DNA of 64,000 nucleotides from an uncultured Clostridia bacterium (GTDB taxonomy: Bacteria; Bacillota; Clostridia; UBA1381), in NCBI GenBank assembly GCA_934489015.1, contig CAKSSN010000003.1, positions 123,896-187,895 on the forward strand, read 5' to 3'. The position numbers and the translations under genes are program-made. The notes beneath the pieces are model-generated. The model was not told the DNA's origin. It made no database searches and saw only the letters and a list, made by a program, of their open reading frames with translations. Positions 43,312 through 51,188 of the stretch are shown here, piece by piece. Within the stretch, counting starts at the first letter, position 1; each line of letters opens with the position of its first letter.

Positions 43312-43803
43312 CTAATTCATTATTATATCCGCAAAATGCGCTCCGGTTACGCTTATCAAATCGTTCGGAGAAAGCTTTAGCGTAAGACCGCACATACCGC
43401 CGCTTATATAAATTTTATCGCAGTCTGCTGCGTTTATATTTATATAAGTCGGAAACTGTTTTTTCATTCCGAGCGGAGAAACGCTTCCGCGCGCATATCC
43501 CGTAAGCGCTATAAGGTCTTTAACATGAACAAGGCTGACGCTTTTGTTTGCAGACGCCTTTGCAAGCTTTTTGAGGTCCGCTTCCTCATCAACCGGAATA
43601 ACCGCAACTATAGGCCCTGTTTTATCGCCTATTCCCACAAGCGTTTTAAAGGTTTTTTCGGGCTCCGTTCCGAGCATTCGTGAAATTTTACTGCCAAAGC
43701 TGTCGCCTATTTCGTCGGCTTCATATTCAAGCGCTTCAAATTGTATTTTCTTAGATGTAAGCATTCGCATAGCGTTTGTAACTGTGTTTTTCTTTTTTGA
43801 CAT
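43312..43803 (-). CDS. ybaK: Cys-tRNA(Pro)/aminoacyl-tRNA deacylase, YbaK family
   Basis: YbaK/EbsC editing domain that hydrolyses mischarged Cys-tRNA-Pro. 163 residues: AMRMLTSKKIQFEALEYE, KTLVGIGDKTGPIVAVIPVDEEADLKKLA (catalytic Lys region), and GYARGSVSPLGMKKQFPTYI, all family motifs. ATG 43803 follows GGGAG. Precedes the DUF1015 gene by 17 bases. Confidence 0.92.
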   Translation of the reverse strand: MSKKKNTVTNAMRMLTSKKIQFEALEYEADEIGDSFGSKISRMLGTEPEKTFKTLVGIGDKTGPIVAVIPVDEEADLKKLAKASANKSVSLVHVKDLIALTGYARGSVSPLGMKKQFPTYININAADCDKIYISGGMCGLTLKLSPNDLISVTGAHFADIIMN

Positions 43804-43825
43804 AAATTTTATTCTCCCATAAATT

Positions 43826-43850
43826 AAAGGGTGCCGCAATAGCACCCTTT
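43826..43850 (-). terminator. Hairpin after msmX-type gene
   Basis: 9-bp stem AAAGGGTGC/GCACCCTTT, with only a short T stretch. It lies just after the ATPase gene and before ybaK's binding site, so termination may be partial. Confidence 0.55.
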
Positions 43851-43865
43851 AACAGATTTCTAAGA

Positions 43866-44978
43866 TTAGTTAAGAATAGCAAGCTCTGTATCCTTATCAA
43901 AGATGTGAAGCTTATTCATATCAAATGCAACCTTGATTGTTTCACCAATCTGAGCTGTTGATCTCTGGTTTACTCTTGCGGTAAATGATGTACCTGCAAT
44001 TGTAAGGTAGAGATATGTTTCAGCGCCCATCATTTCTGTTACATCAACGTAAGCATCAAGTGTGCTGCCCGGATTTGCAGAAATAACAACAGCGTCATCA
44101 TGAATGTCTTCAGGTCTGATACCCATAAGAACCTCTTTGCCGATGTATCCTGCGAGCTCCGGCTTGCTTGCCTTACCCTCCGGAAGCTTAACTGAGCAGC
44201 CGCCGAATTCAGCATAAACGCCGTCGTCCTTCTTAACGAGTGAAGCTGTGATGAAGTTCATCTGCGGGCTTCCGATAAATCCGCCGACAAATGCGTTGCA
44301 AGGATAGTTGTAAAGGTTTGACGGAGTGTCAACCTGCTGGATAACACCGTCTTTCATAACAACTATTCTTGTACCCATTGTCATAGCTTCTGTCTGGTCA
44401 TGTGTTACATATATAAATGTTGTTTCAAGTCTCTTATGAAGCTTGTTGATCTCTGTTCTCATGGCAACACGGAGCTTAGCGTCAAGGTTTGAAAGCGGCT
44501 CATCCATGAGGAATACCTTAGGATTACGCACGATAGCACGACCGAGAGCAACACGCTGTCTCTGCCCGCCCGACAAAGCCTTCGGCTTTCTGTCAAGAAG
44601 ATGGCTGATGTCAAGAATTTGAGCAGCCTCGTTTACACGTCTCTTAATTTCATCCTTCGGAGTTTTGCGAAGCTTAAGAGCAAATGCCATGTTCTCAAAA
44701 ACAGTCATATGCGGGTAAAGAGCATAGTTCTGGAAAACCATTGCTATATCTCTGTCCTTAGGAGCAACGTCGTTCATGAGCTTTCCGCCGATGTAAAGCT
44801 CACCTTCGCTTATTTCCTCAAGACCTGCAATCATTCTGAGTGTTGTTGACTTACCGCAGCCGGAAGGTCCAACGAGAATGATAAATTCCTTATCGGCAAT
44901 ATCAAGGCTGAAATCACTTACTGCAGTAACTCCGCCGGCGTATCTTTTGTAAATGCCTTTTAATTGTAAATCTGCCAT
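43866..44978 (-). CDS. msmX: Carbohydrate ABC transporter ATPase (MsmX/UgpC type)
   Basis: Cytoplasmic ATPase energising sugar importers. Walker A GPSGCGKSTT, Q-loop FQNYALYPHMTV, signature LSGGQRQRVALGRA, Walker B VFLMDEPLSNLDAKLR, H-loop THDQTEAM, then a C-terminal regulatory OB/TOBE domain (~240-370). 370 residues. No permease or solute-binding gene is adjacent, as for the shared, stand-alone MsmX of Bacillota. Codon usage and a strong promoter imply high expression. Confidence 0.9.
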   Translation of the reverse strand: MADLQLKGIYKRYAGGVTAVSDFSLDIADKEFIILVGPSGCGKSTTLRMIAGLEEISEGELYIGGKLMNDVAPKDRDIAMVFQNYALYPHMTVFENMAFALKLRKTPKDEIKRRVNEAAQILDISHLLDRKPKALSGGQRQRVALGRAIVRNPKVFLMDEPLSNLDAKLRVAMRTEINKLHKRLETTFIYVTHDQTEAMTMGTRIVVMKDGVIQQVDTPSNLYNYPCNAFVGGFIGSPQMNFITASLVKKDDGVYAEFGGCSVKLPEGKASKPELAGYIGKEVLMGIRPEDIHDDAVVISANPGSTLDAYVDVTEMMGAETYLYLTIAGTSFTARVNQRSTAQIGETIKVAFDMNKLHIFDKDTELAILN

Positions 44979-45116
44979 TTTAAATCCCCTCTCACATTTT
45001 AAAAGAAATTACTATAATTAATTGATAAGTATTATTCCGCCGAAGCGGACATATCGGTGTATGAAACAGCGTCTGCTGTTCAAGCCTAAAAAACCAACAA
45101 ATTAATTTACGCTTAT

Positions 45117-45145
45117 ATCATACCACAAATGAAGCGTTTTGTGAA
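45117..45145 (-). promoter_or_regulatory. Promoter of the msmX-type gene
   Basis: Minus strand -35 TTCACA, 17-bp spacer, extended -10 TGGTATGAT. Predicted leader about 130 nt. Confidence 0.65.
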
Positions 45146-45407
45146 GTCTATTATTGCACAAAATTTAACCCTGTTCTTTAGTCACATTTCCCAAAACCCA
45201 AAAATGACGTTTTTTTCAGCTTTTTCGTTGGTTAAATTGCATAAAATAATACCGAATAATTCGACCTTTTGACTTGATAAAAAATTTTGTTTTGGCTAAA
45301 TTGTATATTTTTTTAAAGGATATTTTGATAATTTTTTATTTTGATTTTTGATGTAATCTTTATGTAATAAACGTTTTAGAATAATGAAACAATATATTTA
45401 AAGCGTT
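45146..45407. other. Noncoding AT-rich gap
   Basis: Between the msmX promoter and the EF-G-like gene. Low-complexity T-rich sequence; I see no gene or clear structured element. Confidence 0.5.
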
Positions 45408-45449
45408 ATTTTGCCGAAGCATTGCGAAATGGCAGTGCTTCGGCAAAAT
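45408..45449 (-). terminator. Inverted repeat after the EF-G-like gene
   Basis: Perfect 14-bp arms ATTTTGCCGAAGCA/TGCTTCGGCAAAAT with a 14-base loop, just past the minus-strand stop. The T-run after the stem is poor, so the terminator call is tentative. Confidence 0.5.
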
Positions 45450-45462
45450 ATATGGATATATC

Positions 45463-47535
45463 CTATTGTTCGTTATTTTTTGCTTGTGCTATAACCTTAT
45501 CGGCAATCGCGGCGGGAGCCGGCTCGTATCTCTTAAATTCAAAAGAGAACATTCCTCTGCCCTGACTCATTGAGCGCAAATCCGTTGCGTATTTAAACAT
45601 TTCGGACATCGGGACCTCAGCCTCAACCATGTTAAGACCGGGCTTGTCGCTTTCGCCCATGCCCATTATCTGACCTCTGCGCTTGTTAATATCTCCTATA
45701 ATATCGCCCATTATATCCTCAGGAATATAAACCTTTAAATAGCCTATAGGCTCAAGAAGAACGGGCTTTGCGGCAGTCATGCCGGCTTTAAAGGCGATTG
45801 ATGCGGCTGTTTTAAACGCCATTTCCGACGAGTCAACAGGGTGGTATGAGCCGTCGAGAAGAGTAGCCTTCATGTTTACAACCGGGTAACCTGCAAGAAC
45901 GCCGTGCTTGCAGCAGTCGCGAAGACCTTTTTCAACTGCCGGGAAATAGTTTTTCGGAACGCTTCCGCCGAATACATTTTCCTCAAAGGTAAGCTCCTCT
46001 GTAAGACCGGGCTCAAATCCAATCCAAACATGACCGTACTGACCGTGACCGCCCGACTGCTTTTTATGCTTTCCTTCAACCTTAGCCTTGCCCATAATTG
46101 TTTCTCTGTACGGAACAATAGGCTCATCAAGGACAACATTAACCGCATATTTTGATTTTAATTTGCTTATAAGCACGTCTATGTGCTGCTCTCCCAAACC
46201 GTTTATAAGAGTTTGCTTTGTTTCCGTATTGTTTGTAACCGTAAAGGTCGGGTCTTCATCCATAAGCTTTGTAAGGCCGCTTATAATTTTTTCCTCATCG
46301 CCCTTTTCCTTAGGCGCAACCGCCATTGAAAGAACAGGGTCGGGAAATTCTATTCCGGTTAGTATTATATCCTTGCCCATATCGCAAAGAGTGTCACCTG
46401 TTTTGGTTTTGTCAAGCTTTGCAACAGCGCCTATATCGCCCGCTTTAATCCTTTTTGCTTCAAGCTGCTTTTTGCCCGAAAGCATAAACACCTTTCCTAT
46501 TTTCTCCTGCGCATTTCTGTTAGGGTTGAAAAGCGTTGAATCGGCGTTCACGTCGCCCGAATAAACTCTGAAAAGAGAAAGCTTTCCGACATACGGGTCA
46601 ACGATTGTTTTAAATACAAGCGCCGCCGTTGATTCCTCCTCCGACTGAACAACCTCAACAGGCTCTCCGGTTGAAGCGATGTGCGCCATTTCTTCTATTT
46701 CCGACGGTGACGGCAGATATTTGCCTATTCCGTCCATAAGGCTGCGCACGCCTATGTTATCCTGACCGGAGCCGCAGTAAACGGGGAATATGCTTCCGTC
46801 CTTAACGCCCTTTCTGATAGCCTTTTTAATTTCGTCAAAGGTAAATTCCTCGCCGTTAAAATATTTAACCATCAGCTCCTCGTCCGTTTCGGCGATAGCC
46901 TCCATAATCATTTCACGCAGCGGAGCAATTGTTTCCGCCATGCCGTCGGGAACGGGAATATCAACTCTGTCCTGTCCCTCGTAGCGTCTTGCCGTCATAT
47001 CTACTATATCAACGAAGCCCTTGAACTCATCTCCCTCACGTATAGGATATACGAACGGAGTTATACTTTTTCCGAACACCTGCTTCATCTGTTCAAGAGT
47101 TTTTTCGTAATTTGCTCTGTCATCATCTATTTTATTTACAAAAAATATTGTCGGAACTCCTCTTTGCTTTGCATAGCTGAATACCTGCTCCGTGCCGACC
47201 GAAACGCCGCTTCTTCCGCTCAGAACTATAAGAGCCGAGTCGGCAACTCTTACGCCCTCTTTAACATCGCCGACAAAATCGAAAAATCCCGGCGTGTCGA
47301 GAATATTATATTTCATATCCTTCCATTCAATAGGAGCTATGGCTGTGGAAATCGAAAATTTGCGCTTTGTTTCTTCCGCGTCAAAATCGCATACGGTGTT
47401 TCCGTCGGCAACCTTGCCCATTCTGTCTGTCATGTGCGCGTTGAAAAGCATTGCTTCCGCAAGCGTTGTCTTTCCGCATTTGCCATGCCCCATTATCACG
47501 ACATTTCTTATGTCATCCATTGAATATTCCTTCAT
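45463..47535 (-). CDS. Elongation factor G-like translational GTPase
   Basis: A 690-residue EF-G paralogue. G1 GHGKCGKTTLAEAML, G3 DTPGFFDFVG, G4 FFVNKIDDD; domain IV holds SGGHGQYGHVWIGFEP and the C-terminal EF-G fold ends EFKRYEPAP. Compared with true EF-G, the N-terminus MKEYSMDDIRNVVIMGHG belongs to the 'EF-G-like' (EF-G2) subfamily. It is not the str-operon fusA; there are no rps genes nearby. Possibly involved in translation recycling or stress; unproven. Confidence 0.87.
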   Translation of the reverse strand: MKEYSMDDIRNVVIMGHGKCGKTTLAEAMLFNAHMTDRMGKVADGNTVCDFDAEETKRKFSISTAIAPIEWKDMKYNILDTPGFFDFVGDVKEGVRVADSALIVLSGRSGVSVGTEQVFSYAKQRGVPTIFFVNKIDDDRANYEKTLEQMKQVFGKSITPFVYPIREGDEFKGFVDIVDMTARRYEGQDRVDIPVPDGMAETIAPLREMIMEAIAETDEELMVKYFNGEEFTFDEIKKAIRKGVKDGSIFPVYCGSGQDNIGVRSLMDGIGKYLPSPSEIEEMAHIASTGEPVEVVQSEEESTAALVFKTIVDPYVGKLSLFRVYSGDVNADSTLFNPNRNAQEKIGKVFMLSGKKQLEAKRIKAGDIGAVAKLDKTKTGDTLCDMGKDIILTGIEFPDPVLSMAVAPKEKGDEEKIISGLTKLMDEDPTFTVTNNTETKQTLINGLGEQHIDVLISKLKSKYAVNVVLDEPIVPYRETIMGKAKVEGKHKKQSGGHGQYGHVWIGFEPGLTEELTFEENVFGGSVPKNYFPAVEKGLRDCCKHGVLAGYPVVNMKATLLDGSYHPVDSSEMAFKTAASIAFKAGMTAAKPVLLEPIGYLKVYIPEDIMGDIIGDINKRRGQIMGMGESDKPGLNMVEAEVPMSEMFKYATDLRSMSQGRGMFSFEFKRYEPAPAAIADKVIAQAKNNEQ

Positions 47536-47727
47536 AATCCGATCATTCCTTTCGTTTTGCTTTTTTTATAAATATTTAAGTATCTGTGTTTGTTTTTTTT
47601 AGTTTTTCCAAGCCCTCCCGTGTGTAAAATTTTTATTATATCGGCTCTTTCCGCCGGATAAATCGAAAATTATATGCATTTAATAAATATATACTGATTA
47701 TATACCCATAATACAACAATATAAACA

Positions 47728-47770
47728 AAAAAACAATCGTCATAATGTTCAAACTTAACGATTGTTTTTT
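47728..47770 (-). terminator. Terminator after dapB
   Basis: 13-bp stem (AAAAAACAATCGT and complement), 17-base loop, T-run on the minus strand. The flanking gap 47536-47819 holds nothing else I can support. Confidence 0.75.
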
Positions 47771-47819
47771 GTGCATTTTTTATTTTATACTTATTTAAAC
47801 TCTCAAAAATATATGCAGA

Positions 47820-48587
47820 TTAAACTAATTCAAGCGAGCTTATCAAATCGTTCATATCGTACATACCAGGCTTCTTGCCGCAGAGAAATTTTGCCGCCTT
47901 GATAGCGCCGACCGCAAAAACCTCCTTGCTTGCCGCCGAGTGCTTAAGCTCTATAACCTCGTCGTTGCCCGCAAATATAACGCTGTGCTCACCGACTATT
48001 GTGCCGCCTCTTACGGAATGTATTCCTATTTCGTTCGGCTTTCTTTTTCTGCGCGCGGTATGCCTGTCATAAATATATTCGGTCTGCTTTGTCATTTCGT
48101 CCGAAATTGCGTCGGCTATTGCAAGAGCCGTGCCGCTTGGTGCGTCTATTTTCTGATTATGATGCTTTTCGACAATTTCAATGTCAAATGAATCTTCAAG
48201 AAGCTTTACCGCCTGTTTTGCAAGTGAAATTATAAGGTTAATTCCAAGACTCATGTTTGCCGAAAAGAATACCGGTATTGTTTCCGATGCCGCTTCAAGC
48301 TCGTTTTTCTGACGGTTTGAAAGACCTGTTGTGCAGATTACGGCAGGAATTTTATTTTTTTTGCAGTATGATAAAAGTCCCTCAATGCAATCGGGGTGCG
48401 AAAAATCAATTACAACATCCGCTTTTTCCTTGCAGTCGTCGGCACTTGTGTAAACCGGGAAGCTGCAATCGGTGTTTTCGGCAATGTCGAATCCGGCGGA
48501 AATATTAATTTCGCTGTCCTCTGCCGCAAGTCTTGCAACAACGTGTCCCATTTTTCCGCCGCAGCCGTTTATTATTGCATTTATCAT
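47820..48587 (-). CDS. dapB: 4-hydroxy-tetrahydrodipicolinate reductase
   Basis: Lysine/meso-DAP pathway enzyme, also supplying dipicolinate precursor in spore formers. NAD(P) motif NAIINGCGGKMGHVVARL, catalytic EKHHNQKIDAPSGTAL, and SVRGGTIVGEHSVIFAG. 255 residues, monocistronic, with its own promoter and terminator. Confidence 0.96.
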   Translation of the reverse strand: MINAIINGCGGKMGHVVARLAAEDSEINISAGFDIAENTDCSFPVYTSADDCKEKADVVIDFSHPDCIEGLLSYCKKNKIPAVICTTGLSNRQKNELEAASETIPVFFSANMSLGINLIISLAKQAVKLLEDSFDIEIVEKHHNQKIDAPSGTALAIADAISDEMTKQTEYIYDRHTARRKRKPNEIGIHSVRGGTIVGEHSVIFAGNDEVIELKHSAASKEVFAVGAIKAAKFLCGKKPGMYDMNDLISSLELV

Positions 48588-48648
48588 ATTAAATCATATC
48601 CTTTCTGACAGGTAAATATCTGTAACATATTTTGTATTTTCAAAAATT

Positions 48649-48677
48649 ATTATAACATATAAAAATATAAAAGTCAA
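48649..48677 (-). promoter_or_regulatory. dapB promoter
   Basis: Minus strand -35 TTGACT, 17-bp spacer, -10 TATAAT. Confidence 0.72.
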
Positions 48678-48680
48678 TGC

Positions 48681-48707
48681 ACACAAATAATTTTGTGGCA
48701 TAATATA
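48681..48707 (+). promoter_or_regulatory. Mother-cell-type promoter upstream of spoVM operon
   Basis: AC, 16-bp spacer, then CATAATATA matches the SigK-type pattern (AC-N16-CATAnnnTA); SigE is also possible because the -10 elements are similar. Transcription would begin at about 48714, right before the inverted repeat. Confidence 0.45.
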
Positions 48708-48720
48708 TAAACAAAAGCGG

Positions 48721-48842
48721 TTAGGCATGAGAGAGTTGAACTCATGCGGTTTTCAGAAAAATAATTTCCATAATACTGCGTTAAAATGCTCGTTAATACG
48801 ATAGTATTAACTGCGCTTTTGCCTTGACTCCCTCATGCCTAA
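48721..48842. repeat. 122-bp element with 16-bp terminal inverted repeats
   Basis: The ends TTAGGCATGAGAGAGT and ACTCCCTCATGCCTAA pair at 15 of 16 positions. A second internal CTCATGC (48741-48747) competes for the left GCATGAG. An inner hairpin GTTAATAC/GTATTAAC is also present. It could be a small mobile element or a structured 5' leader of the spoVM operon. No obvious target duplication. Confidence 0.6.
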
Positions 48843-48878
48843 TAAATTTGTGCCTTGTGCACGGGAAGGAGCGTACAT

Positions 48879-49067
48879 ATGATCTGCGAAAAGCTGCTGT
48901 CGGGAATAAATCTGCCTGCCGCTGTGTGTAAAAGCTGCTGCACTCTTGTGCTCGGCTTTAGTCTGGGAACGGTAATAGGGCTGTTTCTTCCGTCGGGCTT
49001 TGTAGCATTTATTGCTGCGGCTGTTCTGGCGGCAATGGCTTATTTATGTTTGTCAAAGTGGAAATAG
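48879..49067 (+). CDS. Small two-TM membrane protein upstream of spoVM
   Basis: A 62-residue protein with two hydrophobic segments (CTLVLGFSLGTVIGLFL and GFVAFIAAAVLAAMAYLCL) separated by a short turn containing Pro-Ser-Gly. Four cysteines lie in the N-terminal third. GGAAGGAG is seven bases before the ATG at 48879; the longer in-frame extension lacks a site. Sixteen bases separate it from spoVM, so an operon is likely. Not recognised. Confidence 0.7.
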   Translation: MICEKLLSGINLPAAVCKSCCTLVLGFSLGTVIGLFLPSGFVAFIAAAVLAAMAYLCLSKWK

Positions 49068-49083
49068 AAAGGAAGCGATTTTT

Positions 49084-49152
49084 ATGAAGATTGTAGTTTA
49101 TAAGCTGCCGAAAACGTTGTCGGGGATAGTTAAGAGAATACTTAAAATCTGA
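49084..49152 (+). CDS. spoVM: Stage V sporulation protein SpoVM (22 residues)
   Basis: Amphipathic-helix peptide that recognises the positively curved forespore membrane and anchors SpoIVA for coat and cortex assembly. The product opens MKIVVYKLPKTLSGIVKRIL. B. subtilis SpoVM (26 residues) opens MKFYTIKLPKFLGGIVRAML, so KLPK with the critical Pro9, the Leu and GIV are shared. AAAGGAAG precedes the ATG. The C-terminal FRKD tail is missing. It is below most gene-caller length limits. Confidence 0.88.
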   Translation: MKIVVYKLPKTLSGIVKRILKI

Positions 49153-49158
49153 ACATTC

Positions 49159-49186
49159 AAAAAGCAGTGCTTACGCACTGCTTTTT
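49159..49186. terminator. Bidirectional terminator, spoVM / ftsH
   Basis: 12-bp stem AAAAAGCAGTGC/GCACTGCTTTTT with four-base loop, between converging genes. Confidence 0.9.
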
Positions 49187-49193
49187 GACATAA

Positions 49194-51152
49194 TTATTCG
49201 CTGCTTTCGGCTTCCTCATCGGATGGCGGCAGCTCTTCGGGCGGATTTTTAACCGATTGATAAATCTCCATAAACTGCTTTCCGGTGATTGTTTCCTTTT
49301 CAATAAGAAATTCCGAAATTTTGTCGAGCGCCTCACGGTTATTCATGAGTATTTCAACAGCCTTGCTGTAGCAGTCCGCCAGAATTTTTGTAACTTCGGC
49401 ATCAACAAGAGTTTCCGTCTCCTGTGAGCAGTTTGCAACGCGGCGTCCGTCAAGATAGCGGTTTTGTATGCTTTCAAGTCCGAACATACCGAATTTGTCG
49501 CTCATGCCGTAGATTGTAATCATATTTCTTGCAAGCTCGGTTGCGCGCTCTATATCGTTTGCCGCACCCGTTGTTTTAACTCCGAAAACAACCTCTTCGG
49601 CAGCTCTTCCTGCCATGAATACGGTTATCTCGTCAACTATTTCGTCCTTGTTCATCAAATATTTTTCCTCTTCGGGCTTTTGCATTGTATAGCCGAGCGC
49701 ACCCATAGTACGCGGAACAATTGTAATTTTCTGAACAGGGTCTGTATTTTTTGAAACGGCTGTAGCAAGCGCATGACCTACCTCATGATAAGCAACAAGC
49801 TTTTTCTCTTTTTCGGAAAGTATGCGGTCCTTTTTCTCCTTACCGGCGATTATAACCTCAACCGCTTCCATAAGGTCTTCCTGAATAACAACGTTTCTTT
49901 TCATTCTGACCGCACGCAGAGCCGCTTCGTTTACCATGTTCGCAAGGTCTGCACCGACAGCGCCGCTTGTTGCAAGAGCAATATCGTGAAGATCAACATC
50001 GTTTGACATTTTAACGTTTTTCGAGTGAACGCGCAGTATCGCTTCTCTGCCCTTAAGGTCAGGCTTTTCAACAATAATTCTTCTGTCAAATCTGCCCGGT
50101 CTTAAAAGAGCCTTATCGAGTATTTCCGGTCTGTTTGTTGCCGCGAGAATAACTACACCCTTTGACGAATCAAAGCCGTCCATTTCGGCCAGCAGCTGAT
50201 TTAGCGTCTGTTCGCGCTCGTCGTTTGAGCCCATCTGATTGTCACGGCTTTTGCCTATTGCGTCAATCTCATCTATAAAAATAATACACGGTGCATTCTG
50301 CGATGCCTGCTTAAACAGGTCACGCACACGCGACGCACCTACGCCGACAAACATTTCAACAAATTCTGAGCCGGAAAGCGAGAAAAACGGAACATTTGCC
50401 TCGCCGGCAACGGCTTTTGCAAGAAGAGTTTTACCTGTTCCCGGAGGTCCTACAAGAAGCGCACCTTTAGGCTGCTTTGCGCCTATCGCCGTATATTTCA
50501 GCGGATTATGAAGAAAGTCAACTATTTCGTTCAGCGATTCCTTTGCTTCCTCCTGCCCGGCAACATCCTTAAATGTAATTCCCGTTTTGTTTTGCATATA
50601 CATTTTTGCTCTTGACTGACCGACGCCCATAATTCCGCCGCCCATTTTCTTTGAAAGAGAGCGCCAAACAAGGAAGAACATACCGTAAATCAAAAGCAAC
50701 GGAAGTATCCATGACAGGAAAAATTCAAGCACGGGATTGCTGTACTGAACGGGCGAGGAATACTTAACACCGTTTTCGTCAAGCTTTTCGAGAAGTCTTT
50801 GGTCGCTTATATATCCGGTATAATATACCTCCTGAAGAGATTGGTCCTTAACGCCCCAAAGCTTTAAAAGCTTGTTGGTTGTCGAGTCGCTTTTGTCTTC
50901 CTTTTTTACAATCTGAATTTTGCCCGACAGAAATATAACCTCGTCAACCTCGTGGTTTTCAACCATGTTGAGAAAATCGCTGTAGCGTATTTCCTCTGTT
51001 TTCGGCGCCATAAGCGCTGTTACGGCAAAATTTAAAATTATGGTTGCCACAATTGAAATTATAAGAAATACTATAATCGAATTATTGTTTTGCGGCGTTT
51101 TTTTACCCGAATTTCTGTTCGGGCTGCCGCCCGGTCTTTGATTATTGTTCAT
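49194..51152 (-). CDS. ftsH: ATP-dependent zinc metalloprotease FtsH
   Basis: Membrane AAA+ protease that degrades membrane and regulatory proteins and affects sporulation. Two N-terminal TM helices (~27-48 and ~148-168) flank an extracytoplasmic domain. Walker A GPPGTGKTLLAKA, Walker B IIFIDEIDAIG, SRH ATNRPEILDKALLRPGRFDR, zinc motif HEVGHA, and a third zinc ligand in the GAANDIERAT region. 652 residues. GGAGG before the ATG. Lies 36 bases after citrate synthase. Confidence 0.96.
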   Translation of the reverse strand: MNNNQRPGGSPNRNSGKKTPQNNNSIIVFLIISIVATIILNFAVTALMAPKTEEIRYSDFLNMVENHEVDEVIFLSGKIQIVKKEDKSDSTTNKLLKLWGVKDQSLQEVYYTGYISDQRLLEKLDENGVKYSSPVQYSNPVLEFFLSWILPLLLIYGMFFLVWRSLSKKMGGGIMGVGQSRAKMYMQNKTGITFKDVAGQEEAKESLNEIVDFLHNPLKYTAIGAKQPKGALLVGPPGTGKTLLAKAVAGEANVPFFSLSGSEFVEMFVGVGASRVRDLFKQASQNAPCIIFIDEIDAIGKSRDNQMGSNDEREQTLNQLLAEMDGFDSSKGVVILAATNRPEILDKALLRPGRFDRRIIVEKPDLKGREAILRVHSKNVKMSNDVDLHDIALATSGAVGADLANMVNEAALRAVRMKRNVVIQEDLMEAVEVIIAGKEKKDRILSEKEKKLVAYHEVGHALATAVSKNTDPVQKITIVPRTMGALGYTMQKPEEEKYLMNKDEIVDEITVFMAGRAAEEVVFGVKTTGAANDIERATELARNMITIYGMSDKFGMFGLESIQNRYLDGRRVANCSQETETLVDAEVTKILADCYSKAVEILMNNREALDKISEFLIEKETITGKQFMEIYQSVKNPPEELPPSDEEAESSE

Positions 51153-51188
51153 TTTTGACCTCCAAACCGTAAATTACTCTTTTGTAGT

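Noticed and set aside
45463..47535. Canonical EF-G (fusA).
   Set aside because: The N-terminus and G1 sequence fit the EF-G-like subfamily and there is no str operon context.
48721..48842. tRNA gene or attachment site in the 48.7 kb inverted repeat.
   Set aside because: No cloverleaf or T-arm consensus could be folded, and no integrase or duplicated att sequence is nearby.
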